In this document: in pieces, positions 26,277 through 34,261 of the stretch
Layout: each line of letters begins with the position of its first letter
How positions within the stretch are numbered: the stretch's first letter is position 1
Assembly (NCBI RefSeq): GCF_049803795.1
Contig: NZ_JBNAGJ010000011.1
Coordinates: forward strand, 1 to 64,000
DNA: 64,000 nt
Reading direction: 5' to 3'
Origin: Thalassobius sp002708925
Lineage (GTDB): Bacteria; Pseudomonadota; Alphaproteobacteria; Rhodobacterales; Rhodobacteraceae
Made by a program: the position numbers and the translations under genes
The notes under the pieces: generated by a model
Told to the model about the DNA's origin: nothing
The model's database searches: none
Seen by the model: the letters and a program-made list of their open reading frames with translations, nothing else

Positions 26277-28061
26277 TCACGCAACGCTGTGCAGATCAGA
26301 GGGTGCCAGCGCCAGAACGCTCGACGCACCATCCGTCGCCGCGCTCAGCCGTGCCAGCGCCTCGGGGAAGACTTGCTGCGCATAGAATTCCGCCAGCCGG
26401 ATCTTGGCGCCGGCATGGTCGGATTGGCCACCCGCGGCAGGTTCCCCAGCGGCAGCAAGCGCCGCATCGCCCAAGGCCCAGGCGCCCAGCGAAAGGCCGA
26501 AGAGCTCTAGCACGTTCATTGCCGACGCGGCCTGCGTATGTGCGGTTTCCTTACCCGCATCAAGCAGCCATCTTGTAGCGGTTTCCACCGTATCGGCAGC
26601 GTGCGAAACGCTGCGCGACAAGAGCGTCCAATCACCGTGCGGGCTGCTCTCGCAGGCAAGTTCCGCCGCGCTCAATCGCATGTCGTCGATGATTTCCTGA
26701 ACCGCCGCACCGCGGTCGCGCAGGATCTTGCGCCCGGTCAGGTCGAGTGCCTGAATGCCCGTGGTACCCTCGTAGATCGTGGTGATCCGGGCGTCGCGCA
26801 GGTGCTGTGCTACACCGGTTTCCTCGATATAGCCCATGCCACCATGAACCTGAATGCCAAGCGAGGCGGTCTGGATCGACATCTCGGTCGAACAGCCTTT
26901 GACAACCGGGATCAGTAGATCAACCCGGCGCTGTGCACGGTCCCGGGCCTCGGGGTCGACGGCGCGATGCGCAAAATCCAGCGCCGCCGCGGCGCGGTAG
27001 GCGAGAATGCGGGCGGCTTCGGTGCGGCTCTTCATGATACCCAGCATGCGGCGAACATCTGGATGGTGAATGATTGCGGCCGACCCCTCGACCCCGTCAA
27101 CCTTGCCCTGCCGGCGGTCGGCTGCATACGCCGCCGCGTCCTGGCAGGCATGTTCGGCAACGCCGATGCCCTGGATTCCCACATTGAGCCGGGCGTTGTT
27201 CATCATCGCGAACATATACTCCAGTCCACGGTTGACCTCGCCCACAAGGTAACCGACGGCGCCACCGCTATCTCCAAATGACAACGTGCATGTCGGGCTG
27301 GCATGAATACCCAGCTTGTGCTCAATCGAAACGCAGTGCACGTCATTGGGAGCGCCATCTGGCATCACCTTCGGTACAACGAAGAGCGAGATGCCTTTGA
27401 CGCCCGCCGGAGCATCAGGCAGTCGGGCCAGCACGAGGTGGATGATGTTGTCAGTAAGGTCATGCTCGCCGTAAGTTATGAAGATCTTCTGGCCGCTGAT
27501 CCGGTAGCAATCGCCCTCGGGCACCGCCTTTGACCGTATCGCGGCCAGATCAGACCCTGCCTGCGGTTCTGTCAAGTTCATGGTTCCGGTCCATTCGCCG
27601 CTCACCAGTTTGGGCAGGTAGGTCTCTTTCAAGGTGTCCGAAGCATAGCATTCAAGCGCCTCGATCGCGCCCTGGGTCAGCATCGGGCAGAGCTGGAATG
27701 CCATGTTGGCGCCGTGGAACATCTCCTGGATGCAGGCATTGACCACGAAGGGCAGACCCATGCCACCGTATTCGGGGCTTGCCGACGGGCTGTTCCAGCC
27801 CATCTCGACCAGCATGTCGTAGACGGTTTTCCAGCCTTCGGGCATGGTCACCCGGCGATCTTCAAAACCCAGACCGGCGAGGTCGCCGGACCGGCTGAGC
27901 GGCGACAGTTCTAGGCCGGCATATTTGGCGGCTTCCTCGAGGATCGCGTCCACCATATCCGGCGTTGCCTCTTCAAGGCCAGGCAACTGGCTGATCGCGT
28001 CGAGATCACAAAGCTTGCGCAGAACGAAACGCATGTCCTGAAGGGGGGCGGTATAGGTCAT
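26277..28061 (-). CDS. Acyl-CoA dehydrogenase with extended C-terminus (DmdC-like)
   Basis: The 594-residue flavoprotein opens TAPLQDMRFVLRKLCDLDAI and has TEPQAGSDLAAIRSKA, GQKIFITYGEHDL, QVHGGMGYIEETGVAQ and the canonical IYEGTTGIQALDLTGRK. This is the pattern of the long acyl-CoA dehydrogenases that include 3-methylmercaptopropionyl-CoA dehydrogenase and several medium/long-chain enzymes. The extra C-terminal helical domain is intact. It sits between etfA and the ETF-QO gene in one leftward operon. Confidence 0.9.
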   Translation of the reverse strand: MTYTAPLQDMRFVLRKLCDLDAISQLPGLEEATPDMVDAILEEAAKYAGLELSPLSRSGDLAGLGFEDRRVTMPEGWKTVYDMLVEMGWNSPSASPEYGGMGLPFVVNACIQEMFHGANMAFQLCPMLTQGAIEALECYASDTLKETYLPKLVSGEWTGTMNLTEPQAGSDLAAIRSKAVPEGDCYRISGQKIFITYGEHDLTDNIIHLVLARLPDAPAGVKGISLFVVPKVMPDGAPNDVHCVSIEHKLGIHASPTCTLSFGDSGGAVGYLVGEVNRGLEYMFAMMNNARLNVGIQGIGVAEHACQDAAAYAADRRQGKVDGVEGSAAIIHHPDVRRMLGIMKSRTEAARILAYRAAAALDFAHRAVDPEARDRAQRRVDLLIPVVKGCSTEMSIQTASLGIQVHGGMGYIEETGVAQHLRDARITTIYEGTTGIQALDLTGRKILRDRGAAVQEIIDDMRLSAAELACESSPHGDWTLLSRSVSHAADTVETATRWLLDAGKETAHTQAASAMNVLELFGLSLGAWALGDAALAAAGEPAAGGQSDHAGAKIRLAEFYAQQVFPEALARLSAATDGASSVLALAPSDLHSVA

Positions 28062-28075
28062 TTTCTGACTCCAGA

Positions 28076-29002
28076 TCAGAGCTTTTCGATCAATTCCGGC
28101 ACGGCGGTGAACAGGTCGGCGACCAGTCCGAAATCCGCGACCTGGAAGATCGGGGCCTCTTCGTCCTTGTTGATGGCAACGATGACCTTGGAGTCCTTCA
28201 TGCCGGCGAGGTGCTGGATCGCACCCGAGATGCCGACCGCAACATAGAGGTCCGGGGCCACGACCTTGCCGGTCTGGCCGACCTGCCAGTCGTTGGGGGC
28301 ATAGCCCGAATCGACCGCCGCGCGCGACGCGCCGACAGCGGCGCCTAGCTTGTCCGCGAGGGCTTCGATCAGTTTGAAGTCCTCTTCGGAACCGACACCG
28401 CGGCCACCCGAGACCACGACGCCTGCCGAGGTCAGTTCAGGTCGATCGCTTTCGGCGACCTTGTCCTCGACCCATTCGCTGAGGCCGGGATTGTCACCCG
28501 CCGAGATGGTTTCGATCGGGGCCGAACCACCGTCACCGGCCGCATCAAAGGTCGAGGTGCGGAAGGTGACGACCTTTTTGGCATCGTTCGAGCGGACCGT
28601 CTGCACGGCATTGCCGGCATAGATCGGGCGTTCGAACGTGTTGCCGTCAACCACGCCCGAGGCATCTGAGATCACCATCACGTCCAGCAGTGCGGCAACA
28701 CGCGGCATCACGTTCTTGGCGTCGGTGGTGGCGGGCGCAACGATATGCTCGTAATCACCGGCCAGCGACACGATCAGCGCAGCGGTGGATTCCGCCAGGC
28801 GGTGGCCGAGGCTTGCGTCTTCGGCGACCAGCACTCTGGACACGCCGTCGATCTTGGCGGCGGCTTCGCCCGCGGCGGCGGCAGAGCCCCCGGCACAGAG
28901 CGCGGTCACGTCACCCAGGGCCTTGGCGGCGGTCACGGCCTTGGCGGTGGCGTCCAGCGACAATTCGCCATTGTTCACTTCGGCAAGGAGAAGAACAGCC
29001 AT
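28076..29002 (-). CDS. etfA: Electron transfer flavoprotein, alpha subunit
   Basis: Accepts electrons from acyl-CoA dehydrogenases together with EtfB. The 308-residue protein begins AVLLLAEVNNGELSLDATAK. Its C-terminal FAD domain is clear: VVVSGGRGVGSEEDFKLIE, SRAAVDSGYAPNDWQVGQTG and VGISGAIQHLAGMKDSKVI. Its ATG overlaps the etfB TAA by one base. Confidence 0.93.
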   Translation of the reverse strand: MAVLLLAEVNNGELSLDATAKAVTAAKALGDVTALCAGGSAAAAGEAAAKIDGVSRVLVAEDASLGHRLAESTAALIVSLAGDYEHIVAPATTDAKNVMPRVAALLDVMVISDASGVVDGNTFERPIYAGNAVQTVRSNDAKKVVTFRTSTFDAAGDGGSAPIETISAGDNPGLSEWVEDKVAESDRPELTSAGVVVSGGRGVGSEEDFKLIEALADKLGAAVGASRAAVDSGYAPNDWQVGQTGKVVAPDLYVAVGISGAIQHLAGMKDSKVIVAINKDEEAPIFQVADFGLVADLFTAVPELIEKL

Positions 29003-29760
29003 TACACAGCCCCCGCTTCTTTGAGTTTCTCGACCAGTTCGTCGACCGAGCCGACGATGATCCCAGCGGCGCGGGCCTCGGGTTCGGCCGTGCTGACGAT
29101 TTCCAGGCGCGGGGCGACTTCGACGCCGTAATCGGCGGCGGTTTTTTCGTCCAACGGCTTTTTCTTGGCCTTCATGATATTCGGCAGCGAGGCATAGCGC
29201 GGTTCGTTCAGGCGCAGGTCGACGGTGACGATGGCCGGCATTTTGACCTTGATAGTTTGCAATCCGCCGTCGACTTCGCGGGTCACGTTGGCGCTGTCGC
29301 CGTCGATCTCCAGTTTGGAGGCGAACGTCGCCTGTGCCCAACCCGTGAGCGCCGCAAGCATCTGCCCGGTGGCGTTCATGTCATTGTCGATGGCCTGTTT
29401 ACCGCACAGAACGATACCTGGCTGTTCTTCGTCGATCACCGCTTTCAGCAGCTTCGCCACGGCGAGGGGTTCGATGTCGGTATGCACATCGTCGGCGGCG
29501 ACAATCAGGATCGCCCGGTCGGCCCCCATGGCCAAAGCTGTCCGCAGCGTTTCCTGCGCCTGCTTTACGCCGACCGAGACCGCAATGATCTCTTCGGCTT
29601 TGCCGGCCTCTTTCAGTCGGATCGCCTCCTCGACGGCAATTTCGTCAAACGGATTCATCGACATTTTCACGTTGGCGAGATCAACGCCCGATCCGCCCGC
29701 TTTGACGCGAACCTTCACGTTATAGTCGATCACGCGTTTGACAGGCACCAGCACCTTCAT
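29002..29760 (-). CDS. etfB: Electron transfer flavoprotein, beta subunit
   Basis: The 252-residue AMP-binding subunit has KVLVPVKRVIDYNVKVRVK at the start, the NPFDEIAVEEAIRLKE segment and VLCGKQAIDNDMNATGQML. ATG 29760 was chosen (preceded by AAAAGGAGCC) over an upstream in-frame ATG at 29823. It is the first functional gene of the leftward electron-transfer operon; the candidate operator at 30223 lies 460 bp upstream. Confidence 0.93.
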   Translation of the reverse strand: MKVLVPVKRVIDYNVKVRVKAGGSGVDLANVKMSMNPFDEIAVEEAIRLKEAGKAEEIIAVSVGVKQAQETLRTALAMGADRAILIVAADDVHTDIEPLAVAKLLKAVIDEEQPGIVLCGKQAIDNDMNATGQMLAALTGWAQATFASKLEIDGDSANVTREVDGGLQTIKVKMPAIVTVDLRLNEPRYASLPNIMKAKKKPLDEKTAADYGVEVAPRLEIVSTAEPEARAAGIIVGSVDELVEKLKEAGAV

Positions 29761-29879
29761 TATGAGGCTCCTTTTTTTGATGTTCGGCCATCGGGAAGTG
29801 TCCGATGGGAAACGCGACTTCACTTGGTAGTTTCGTTCAGGTTCCAGAGATTGTTCACCACGTCACTGCCATCTTCGAA

Positions 29880-30210
29880 AACCCGGTTTAATGTGTTTTC
29901 AACTTGCCAAATGCAGCTGATTTTGTGGCTCGCCTTTTTGGCGCCCATGCCAACAATCGACGCAACCGCCACCGGGTACCTTGCTTGTAAGGTACATGTG
30001 GACGAGGTGTTTGTAGCTCTTGCTGTCCTTGATCCCCTTCAGGCTGAGGCTTTCCAATTGGGTGGACGACGTGCGGCAGCTGGCATCGCATGTCTTCGAT
30101 CACAATCCTGAGCTGGCAGCCCTGGTTACAGCCTGCAGCAATGATTTCGTCAACGCGCACCAGATCGGCGACCCCTTTGGTTCCAAGACGACAGTTTTTT
30201 TGTCAGCATT
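29880..30210 (-). pseudogene. Degenerate livJ-like fragment upstream of etfB
   Basis: One frame contains VRVDEIIAAGCNQGCQLRIV followed by IEDMRCQLPHVV, a degraded match to residues around MRVDEINAAGG...VIEDTQYQVP of the LivJ protein at 19607. It then drifts into sequence I do not recognise. It appears to be the relic of a binding-protein gene that once followed the operator at 30223 and now forms an untranslated leader of the ETF operon. Confidence 0.6.
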
Positions 30211-30222
30211 TAGGTTTCCTTT

Positions 30223-30236
30223 TTACTGACTAGTAA
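30223..30236. promoter_or_regulatory. TetR-type operator candidate, copy 3
   Basis: TTACTGACTAGTAA is one base different from the site at 7742 (TTACTGACCAGTAA), and both are followed by GTAATAA on the same strand. It lies at the head of the leftward ETF operon leader. A match this long plus its flanks is unlikely by chance. Confidence 0.55.
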
Positions 30237-30240
30237 GTAA

Positions 30241-30559
30241 TAAATAGCTGAAGCAGTCAACAAAAAATATTGACGCTTTTTCATAAGCTTGGGGATAGCT
30301 ATCAGAAGAAGCGGGTGCTTTGCCGCGTTCAAACGAGAATCAGAAGTAGTGTGTTATCGTGCCAAGCACATTGTCCGTTCAATATATGCGTTGCGGTCTG
30401 TGAACTCTCGTTTCTGCTTGCGCCCGCTCAGTGCCGGTCGGGAACAAGGGAAAAGCACATTTGCGACCCATCGGCTTTAGCCAAAAAAAGACGGGCTCTC
30501 GAATTCCCGAGGATCGCAAATACTTAACATAAACTTCATTATGCGACTTTATACTTAGC
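30241..30559. other. Intergenic border between lipid island and secretion cluster
   Basis: About 320 bp with no plausible gene. It separates the leftward ETF operon from the first rightward secretion-cluster gene and is more AT-rich at both ends, as expected for divergent promoters. Confidence 0.5.
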
Positions 30560-30578
30560 GTTGCGATAGTATATTATT
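30560..30578. promoter_or_regulatory. Conserved quasi-palindromic promoter element, copy 1
   Basis: GTTGCGATAGTATATTATT lies 38 bp upstream of the gene at 30617. Its reverse complement matches 32596-32614 at 17 of 19 positions. The core GATANTATANTATC is palindromic, suggesting a repressor or activator site shared by secretion-cluster genes. Confidence 0.5.
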
Positions 30579-30616
30579 GTATGTATGCTGAACTCCTATC
30601 ACGGAGGCTCCACAGC

Positions 30617-31312
30617 ATGCGCCATTTACTCAAGAAGCTCCTCCCCTCGGTCGCAGTCGCTTTGACCGTGACAGGTTCTTCGCTGCCAATACCCGCCCGC
30701 GCGCAGACATACCCGATCGATTGCGCGATCCTCTTGTGCCTGTCTGGCGGCTGGCCTGCTTCCGTCCCTTGCGCCCGAGCCCGCGCCGAATTTATCCGGC
30801 GGATTACACCTTGGCCGGTCGAACCACCGCTGCAAATCTGGCGCTGTCCCATGGGCGCCTCCTACGAGAACGATCGGTTACAAAACAACGCTGGCGGCAT
30901 CTTTGAAGCCTTGTACCGAACCGACAGCCGTCGACCGCTTCAATCCTTGCCAGTAGATAATCTCGTTCCCACCGACCTCGCCCTGCGGCTCGTTCAGGAC
31001 CGCGCGGACATCGATATCAGCGGGCCAGAGTTCAATTTCGTGCGGTCCATCCGCGTCTTCGATGTACGGTATGCACGACAGCACGAGTCCGGGCGCGATG
31101 GGGATTGTAACCGAAGCGCGACCGTGGTCCTCGGCACCTACGGGACCCAAGGCGATTTCTCATGGCAGCGATCTTCGATAACTGCCCTGCCCGAGGCCCA
31201 TGTGGGACTTGAACGTTGGGGCGAGCATTGCCCTGGCATTTATCACCGATCCGTCTTCGTCGATTGGCGTGACTATGACGGCAACTACGGGTTCGAGCAG
31301 GTGAACTACTGA
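30617..31312 (+). CDS. Secreted protein of unknown function at head of T4SS cluster
   Basis: I do not recognise a family. The 231-residue product has a basic start and hydrophobic signal sequence (RHLLKKLLPSVAVALTVTGS) ending at Ala-Arg-Ala before QTYPIDC. The mature part has six cysteines, consistent with periplasmic disulfides. GGAGG precedes ATG 30617. It shares a promoter element with the virB operon, so a role in secretion or mating is plausible but unproven. Confidence 0.75.
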   Translation: MRHLLKKLLPSVAVALTVTGSSLPIPARAQTYPIDCAILLCLSGGWPASVPCARARAEFIRRITPWPVEPPLQIWRCPMGASYENDRLQNNAGGIFEALYRTDSRRPLQSLPVDNLVPTDLALRLVQDRADIDISGPEFNFVRSIRVFDVRYARQHESGRDGDCNRSATVVLGTYGTQGDFSWQRSSITALPEAHVGLERWGEHCPGIYHRSVFVDWRDYDGNYGFEQVNY

Positions 31313-31432
31313 CCTGCCGCTACGTAGATTTGTCATGGAAGACGGCTTCTTTGGCTTGCACGACCGCACCGCATACGCTTCGCGGTCCACATGCTGTTTG
31401 GCGTTTAGGCAAACACCGCGGGTTCGCTCTGT

Positions 31433-31660
31433 TCACCCGTCGTCGCTTCTTCCGATCCTCGTCAGCGCATCGAAGTCGATTTCTTGCTTCTGTTCGTCAC
31501 TTATATCCGGCCGGGTTTCCGATACCGGCTGGGGCCCTTGGACGTCCCACATCACCGCATGTGAGCCTGTCCTCCAGCGATAAACCCAACCAACAACACT
31601 GCACCCATCGGTCCCGATCAGATTGGCGATCGCGACGCCCTCACCCTTATCTTCGTTCAC
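31433..31660 (-). CDS. Small protein of unknown function
   Basis: The 75-residue frame has a natural-looking composition: it begins NEDKGEGVAIANLIG, has WVYRWRTGSHAVMWDVQ and an acidic C-terminus (RPDISDEQKQEIDFDALTRI). No family is recognised. It lies downstream of the XRE regulator gene on the same strand. Overlapping frames on the other strand look like shadows. Confidence 0.5.
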   Translation of the reverse strand: MNEDKGEGVAIANLIGTDGCSVVGWVYRWRTGSHAVMWDVQGPQPVSETRPDISDEQKQEIDFDALTRIGRSDDG

Positions 31661-31829
31661 TGTTTACTGGCTTCCTGCACTGCGGCGCTGCGAATTGCGG
31701 CGTGGGGTTGCAGAGCGTTCACTACGACCGCGCGCCGGGCTTCTTTGATGTTGGCTAACTGGTCCTCGATGAGGAAATGATCATCAGACCGGGAAAGTGG
31801 GTTCCCGTGTTCTCAACAATTCATTGGCT

Positions 31830-32087
31830 TCAAATCCTGTGGTCGGGCTCCGTGGCGGCTTCAACGATCGCCAGAACCTCGAACGGGTCAAAGCCGATGG
31901 CGCGCGCCAAGACGACCAGCTCGACAACGTCGACCCGGCGCTGGCCGCTCTCAAGGCGGGCAATAAGGGACTGGTGGCATCTGAGCCTGTCTGCCAGGTC
32001 TTTCTGACCAAGGCCCGCTTTGACACGGGCGTCGACCAACGCCTGACAGAGTGCCACTTGTCCCTTGCTTCTGATTGTCTTTGCCAC
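31830..32087 (-). CDS. XRE-family helix-turn-helix regulator
   Basis: The 85-residue protein is little more than a helix-turn-helix domain: LGQKDLADRLRCHQSLIARL ESGQRRVDVVELVVLARAIG. GTG 32087 is the probable start, since the in-frame ATG just upstream is followed at once by a stop. A 17-bp palindrome (32131) about 45 bp upstream is a good candidate for autorepression. It may control the adjacent secretion genes. Confidence 0.82.
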   Translation of the reverse strand: MAKTIRSKGQVALCQALVDARVKAGLGQKDLADRLRCHQSLIARLESGQRRVDVVELVVLARAIGFDPFEVLAIVEAATEPDHRI

Positions 32088-32130
32088 GCGTCACATACCT
32101 TTTGTGACGTCGCTAGCGGATGAAATCTGT

Positions 32131-32147
32131 TATCTAAAAAGTAGATA
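32131..32147. promoter_or_regulatory. Palindromic operator candidate upstream of XRE gene
   Basis: TATCTA-AAAAG-TAGATA has perfect 6-bp arms. It lies between the XRE start (32087) and the gene at 32212-32532. A closely similar site occurs before the HipB-like gene (44639). Confidence 0.55.
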
Positions 32148-32211
32148 TATGAGGGTGTTATCGGCGTCTGGTTTCCATGGGCTGCAAGTCTGATGCTCCC
32201 GAGGTTGCCCA

Positions 32212-32532
32212 TCAATCCCCTACCAATTGCAGGAACCGGCCATAGTCCTCGCTGACTTCGCGCGCTTCCTCGAAGGCGCGGGCCCGTTCACCGTCGAGGC
32301 AACGGAAGTAGCTCTGGATATCCTGAATGTAATCTTCGAAGTCGCCGCGGATGATATCCGCATAGTCCCGCGCGGCCTGCGAATCGCTTGGCAGGAAAGG
32401 ACGGGATGGCGCAAAGCAGGATTCCGCCAAAACCGGCCCAGGAACGCAGATCAGAAGGGCCATAGCTTGCAATGGGAGCAGGCATGTCAACCTTGGGTTT
32501 CTCAAACCTGTTATCTCCTTGATCGCGGACAC
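32212..32532 (-). CDS. Small secreted protein of unknown function
   Basis: The 106-residue product has a hydrophobic export signal (LTCLLPLQAMALLICVPGPV LAES) and a mature acidic, helical C-terminal part with two Cys (SCFAP and YFRCLDGE). It is transcribed away from the virB operon and upstream of the XRE gene. No family is recognised; the position suggests a periplasmic secretion accessory. Confidence 0.65.
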   Translation of the reverse strand: MSAIKEITGLRNPRLTCLLPLQAMALLICVPGPVLAESCFAPSRPFLPSDSQAARDYADIIRGDFEDYIQDIQSYFRCLDGERARAFEEAREVSEDYGRFLQLVGD

Positions 32533-32595
32533 TGGCCGTGACTAGTGTTTGCGTAACCAAACTACAGCCAAAGCACGATATTACATCTTGCGGTT

Positions 32596-32614
32596 GATAA
32601 TATACTATCGTAAC
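32596..32614. promoter_or_regulatory. Conserved quasi-palindromic promoter element, copy 2
   Basis: GATAATATACTATCGTAAC is the inverted partner of the element at 30560 (17 of 19 bases). It lies 48 bp upstream of the first gene of the virB operon and 64 bp upstream of the divergent gene at 32532, so one regulator may serve both. Confidence 0.5.
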
Positions 32615-32661
32615 TCTGGGCTTCAAGTAGGAATGCCTGGGGTCGCGCCATTGGAGAAAGC

Positions 32662-33042
32662 GTGAGCCGGGCCATGAACTGGGACATCGAAGCACCAAAT
32701 GTGGTTACGGAAGCCAGGTTCCGCGAACTCGTGGAAAGCGGCTATAGCGCAGAAATCCTGTGCCAAGAGTCGGCACACAAGAAAGGCCCCAGCTATTACG
32801 GGGTCTGGATCATGCGTGTTGTCTCTGATGACGGGGTGGAAAAGCTGCTGGTCACCGCTCGCACCCGGACGACCTACAACGATATCAAGATCCGCGAGTT
32901 CAAGACGATCTCCGGCGTGGTGTCTTTCTTCATTGGCCTTGGTTTTGCGCATGTCGACCTGCCGCTTGAGGCGGGGACAAGCCGTACGCACAAATTTGCG
33001 CCGCCAGACAAAGCCCCATCAGACAAGGGCGCTGGCAGCTAA
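32662..33042 (+). CDS. Protein of unknown function, first gene of virB operon
   Basis: The 126-residue soluble protein has a PSYYGVWIMRVVSDDGVEKL LVTARTRTTYNDIKIREFKT core and a Lys/Pro-rich tail. GTG 32662 after GGAGAAAG is the likely start; ATG 32674 is possible. Its 3' end overlaps the virB1 start, so it is co-translated with the secretion genes. I do not know its family. Confidence 0.75.
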   Translation: MSRAMNWDIEAPNVVTEARFRELVESGYSAEILCQESAHKKGPSYYGVWIMRVVSDDGVEKLLVTARTRTTYNDIKIREFKTISGVVSFFIGLGFAHVDLPLEAGTSRTHKFAPPDKAPSDKGAGS

Positions 33043-33700
33043 CCTCGTCTGTCTCTGGCTGGTCGCAGCACCTGCCTCAGCGCAAATGGTCCTGGTCATG
33101 GAGAGCGACGGCTCCCTGACCCCGTCCCGCTCTCAGAGCAGCTTTGCTCGAAACTACAATGAAGGGATTGGTCAGAGTTCGGCCTCCGATGGGATCGCGA
33201 TCTTCGGCGAGGTAGAGGCCGAGCAAGAGGGCGTCCAAGTCGCGGCCCTTGCCCGCCCGACTCCCCTGCCCCGCGCCGATGTCCTCTCCGGGATTCAGAC
33301 CACGGCCTTGCGCTATGCCGGCCATCCCGGCCTGCGTCGCGCGGGGCTTTCCGTGACGGATTGGCTAGCTCTCTATCGAGCCAATATCGAGGTTGAGAGC
33401 GCCTACCGGCAGGATGCGATTTCAAGTGCAGGTGCCATTGGCCTTGGTCAATTGATGCCAGCGACGGCGCGTGATCTGGGCGTCGACCCGCGTGACCCTC
33501 AACAGAACCTCGACGGCTCTGCCCGCTACCTCGCGATGATGCTGGAGCGCTTCGGCGATCCGCATCTGGCGCTGGCAGCCTACAACGCCGGACCCGATGC
33601 GATCCGCCAGTACGGCGGCATTCCCCCCTACAGAGAAACCCAGAACCACGTGGCGCGCGTCATGGCTGTCGTGGCCCGATTGGAAGGATCAAATTCATGA
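32996..33700 (+). CDS. virB1: VirB1-like lytic transglycosylase
   Basis: Opens the peptidoglycan for the secretion channel. The SLT domain is clear: NIEVESAYRQDAISSAGAIG with the catalytic Glu, GLGQLMPATARDLGV, then LALAAYNAGPDAIRQYGGIP. No ATG is available upstream of the signal peptide. TTG 32996 gives a basic start and a hydrophobic stretch ending LVAAPASAQ, and overlaps the previous gene by 47 bp. The 3' end overlaps virB2 (ATGA). Confidence 0.83.
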   Translation: MRRQTKPHQTRALAANLVCLWLVAAPASAQMVLVMESDGSLTPSRSQSSFARNYNEGIGQSSASDGIAIFGEVEAEQEGVQVAALARPTPLPRADVLSGIQTTALRYAGHPGLRRAGLSVTDWLALYRANIEVESAYRQDAISSAGAIGLGQLMPATARDLGVDPRDPQQNLDGSARYLAMMLERFGDPHLALAAYNAGPDAIRQYGGIPPYRETQNHVARVMAVVARLEGSNS

Positions 33701-33990
33701 AGCACATATCTAACCTGTTTATTGCGTCGCTCGCGCTCTTCCTGCTCTTCGCAGAGCCTGCGCTTGCTCAAAGCATCGATCTCTCCCCGATCCAGAGCTT
33801 GTTGCAGGGCATTGTCGATGCGCTGACCGGTCCGCTTGGCGTTGTCATCGCGACGCTGGCCGTGCTGGGCGTCTTCCTGAGCTGGTTCTTCAACATCATC
33901 GACCTGCGCCAAGCCCTCTGGGTGCTTGTCGGCATCGCCGGTGTTGCCGCCGCTCCCACCATCGTTGCCGCGGTCTTTGCCGGTGGCTGA
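33697..33990 (+). CDS. virB2: VirB2-like pilin
   Basis: The 97-residue prepilin has a long signal sequence (SNLFIASLALFLLFAEPALA) and two hydrophobic segments of the mature pilin (LGVVIATLAVLGVFLSWFFN and LWVLVGIAGVAAAPTIVAA). Its size and place between virB1 and virB3 fit the pilus subunit. Confidence 0.85.
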   Translation: MKHISNLFIASLALFLLFAEPALAQSIDLSPIQSLLQGIVDALTGPLGVVIATLAVLGVFLSWFFNIIDLRQALWVLVGIAGVAAAPTIVAAVFAGG

Positions 33991-34261
33991 GCGCTCGCCT
34001 CTCTTTCTCGGCCTCGTGCGCCCGCCGAAGCTTCTGGGCCTGCCCATCATGTATGCGATGGTCTGGCTCTTCGGCTCGGTGCTCTTGTTCGTCTGGGTCC
34101 AGCACATCGCGGTGCTGGGCGTGGCCGCCCTGCTCTACCCGGTTCTCTGGAAGGCCGCGGACTGGGATCCGCGCTTCATCGACGTGATGATGACGGCGCT
34201 GCAGGAGACCCCGCCGACGCGGAACCGCTCTATTCATGGCGGGGACAGCTATGCGCCCTGA
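33983..34261 (+). CDS. virB3: VirB3-like inner-membrane protein
   Basis: The 92-residue protein begins ERSPLFLGLVRPPKLLGLPI, a typical VirB3 start, followed by two adjacent membrane segments. GTG 33983 overlaps the virB2 stop by 8 bp. It would work with the VirB4 ATPase in pilus biogenesis. Confidence 0.85.
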   Translation: MAERSPLFLGLVRPPKLLGLPIMYAMVWLFGSVLLFVWVQHIAVLGVAALLYPVLWKAADWDPRFIDVMMTALQETPPTRNRSIHGGDSYAP

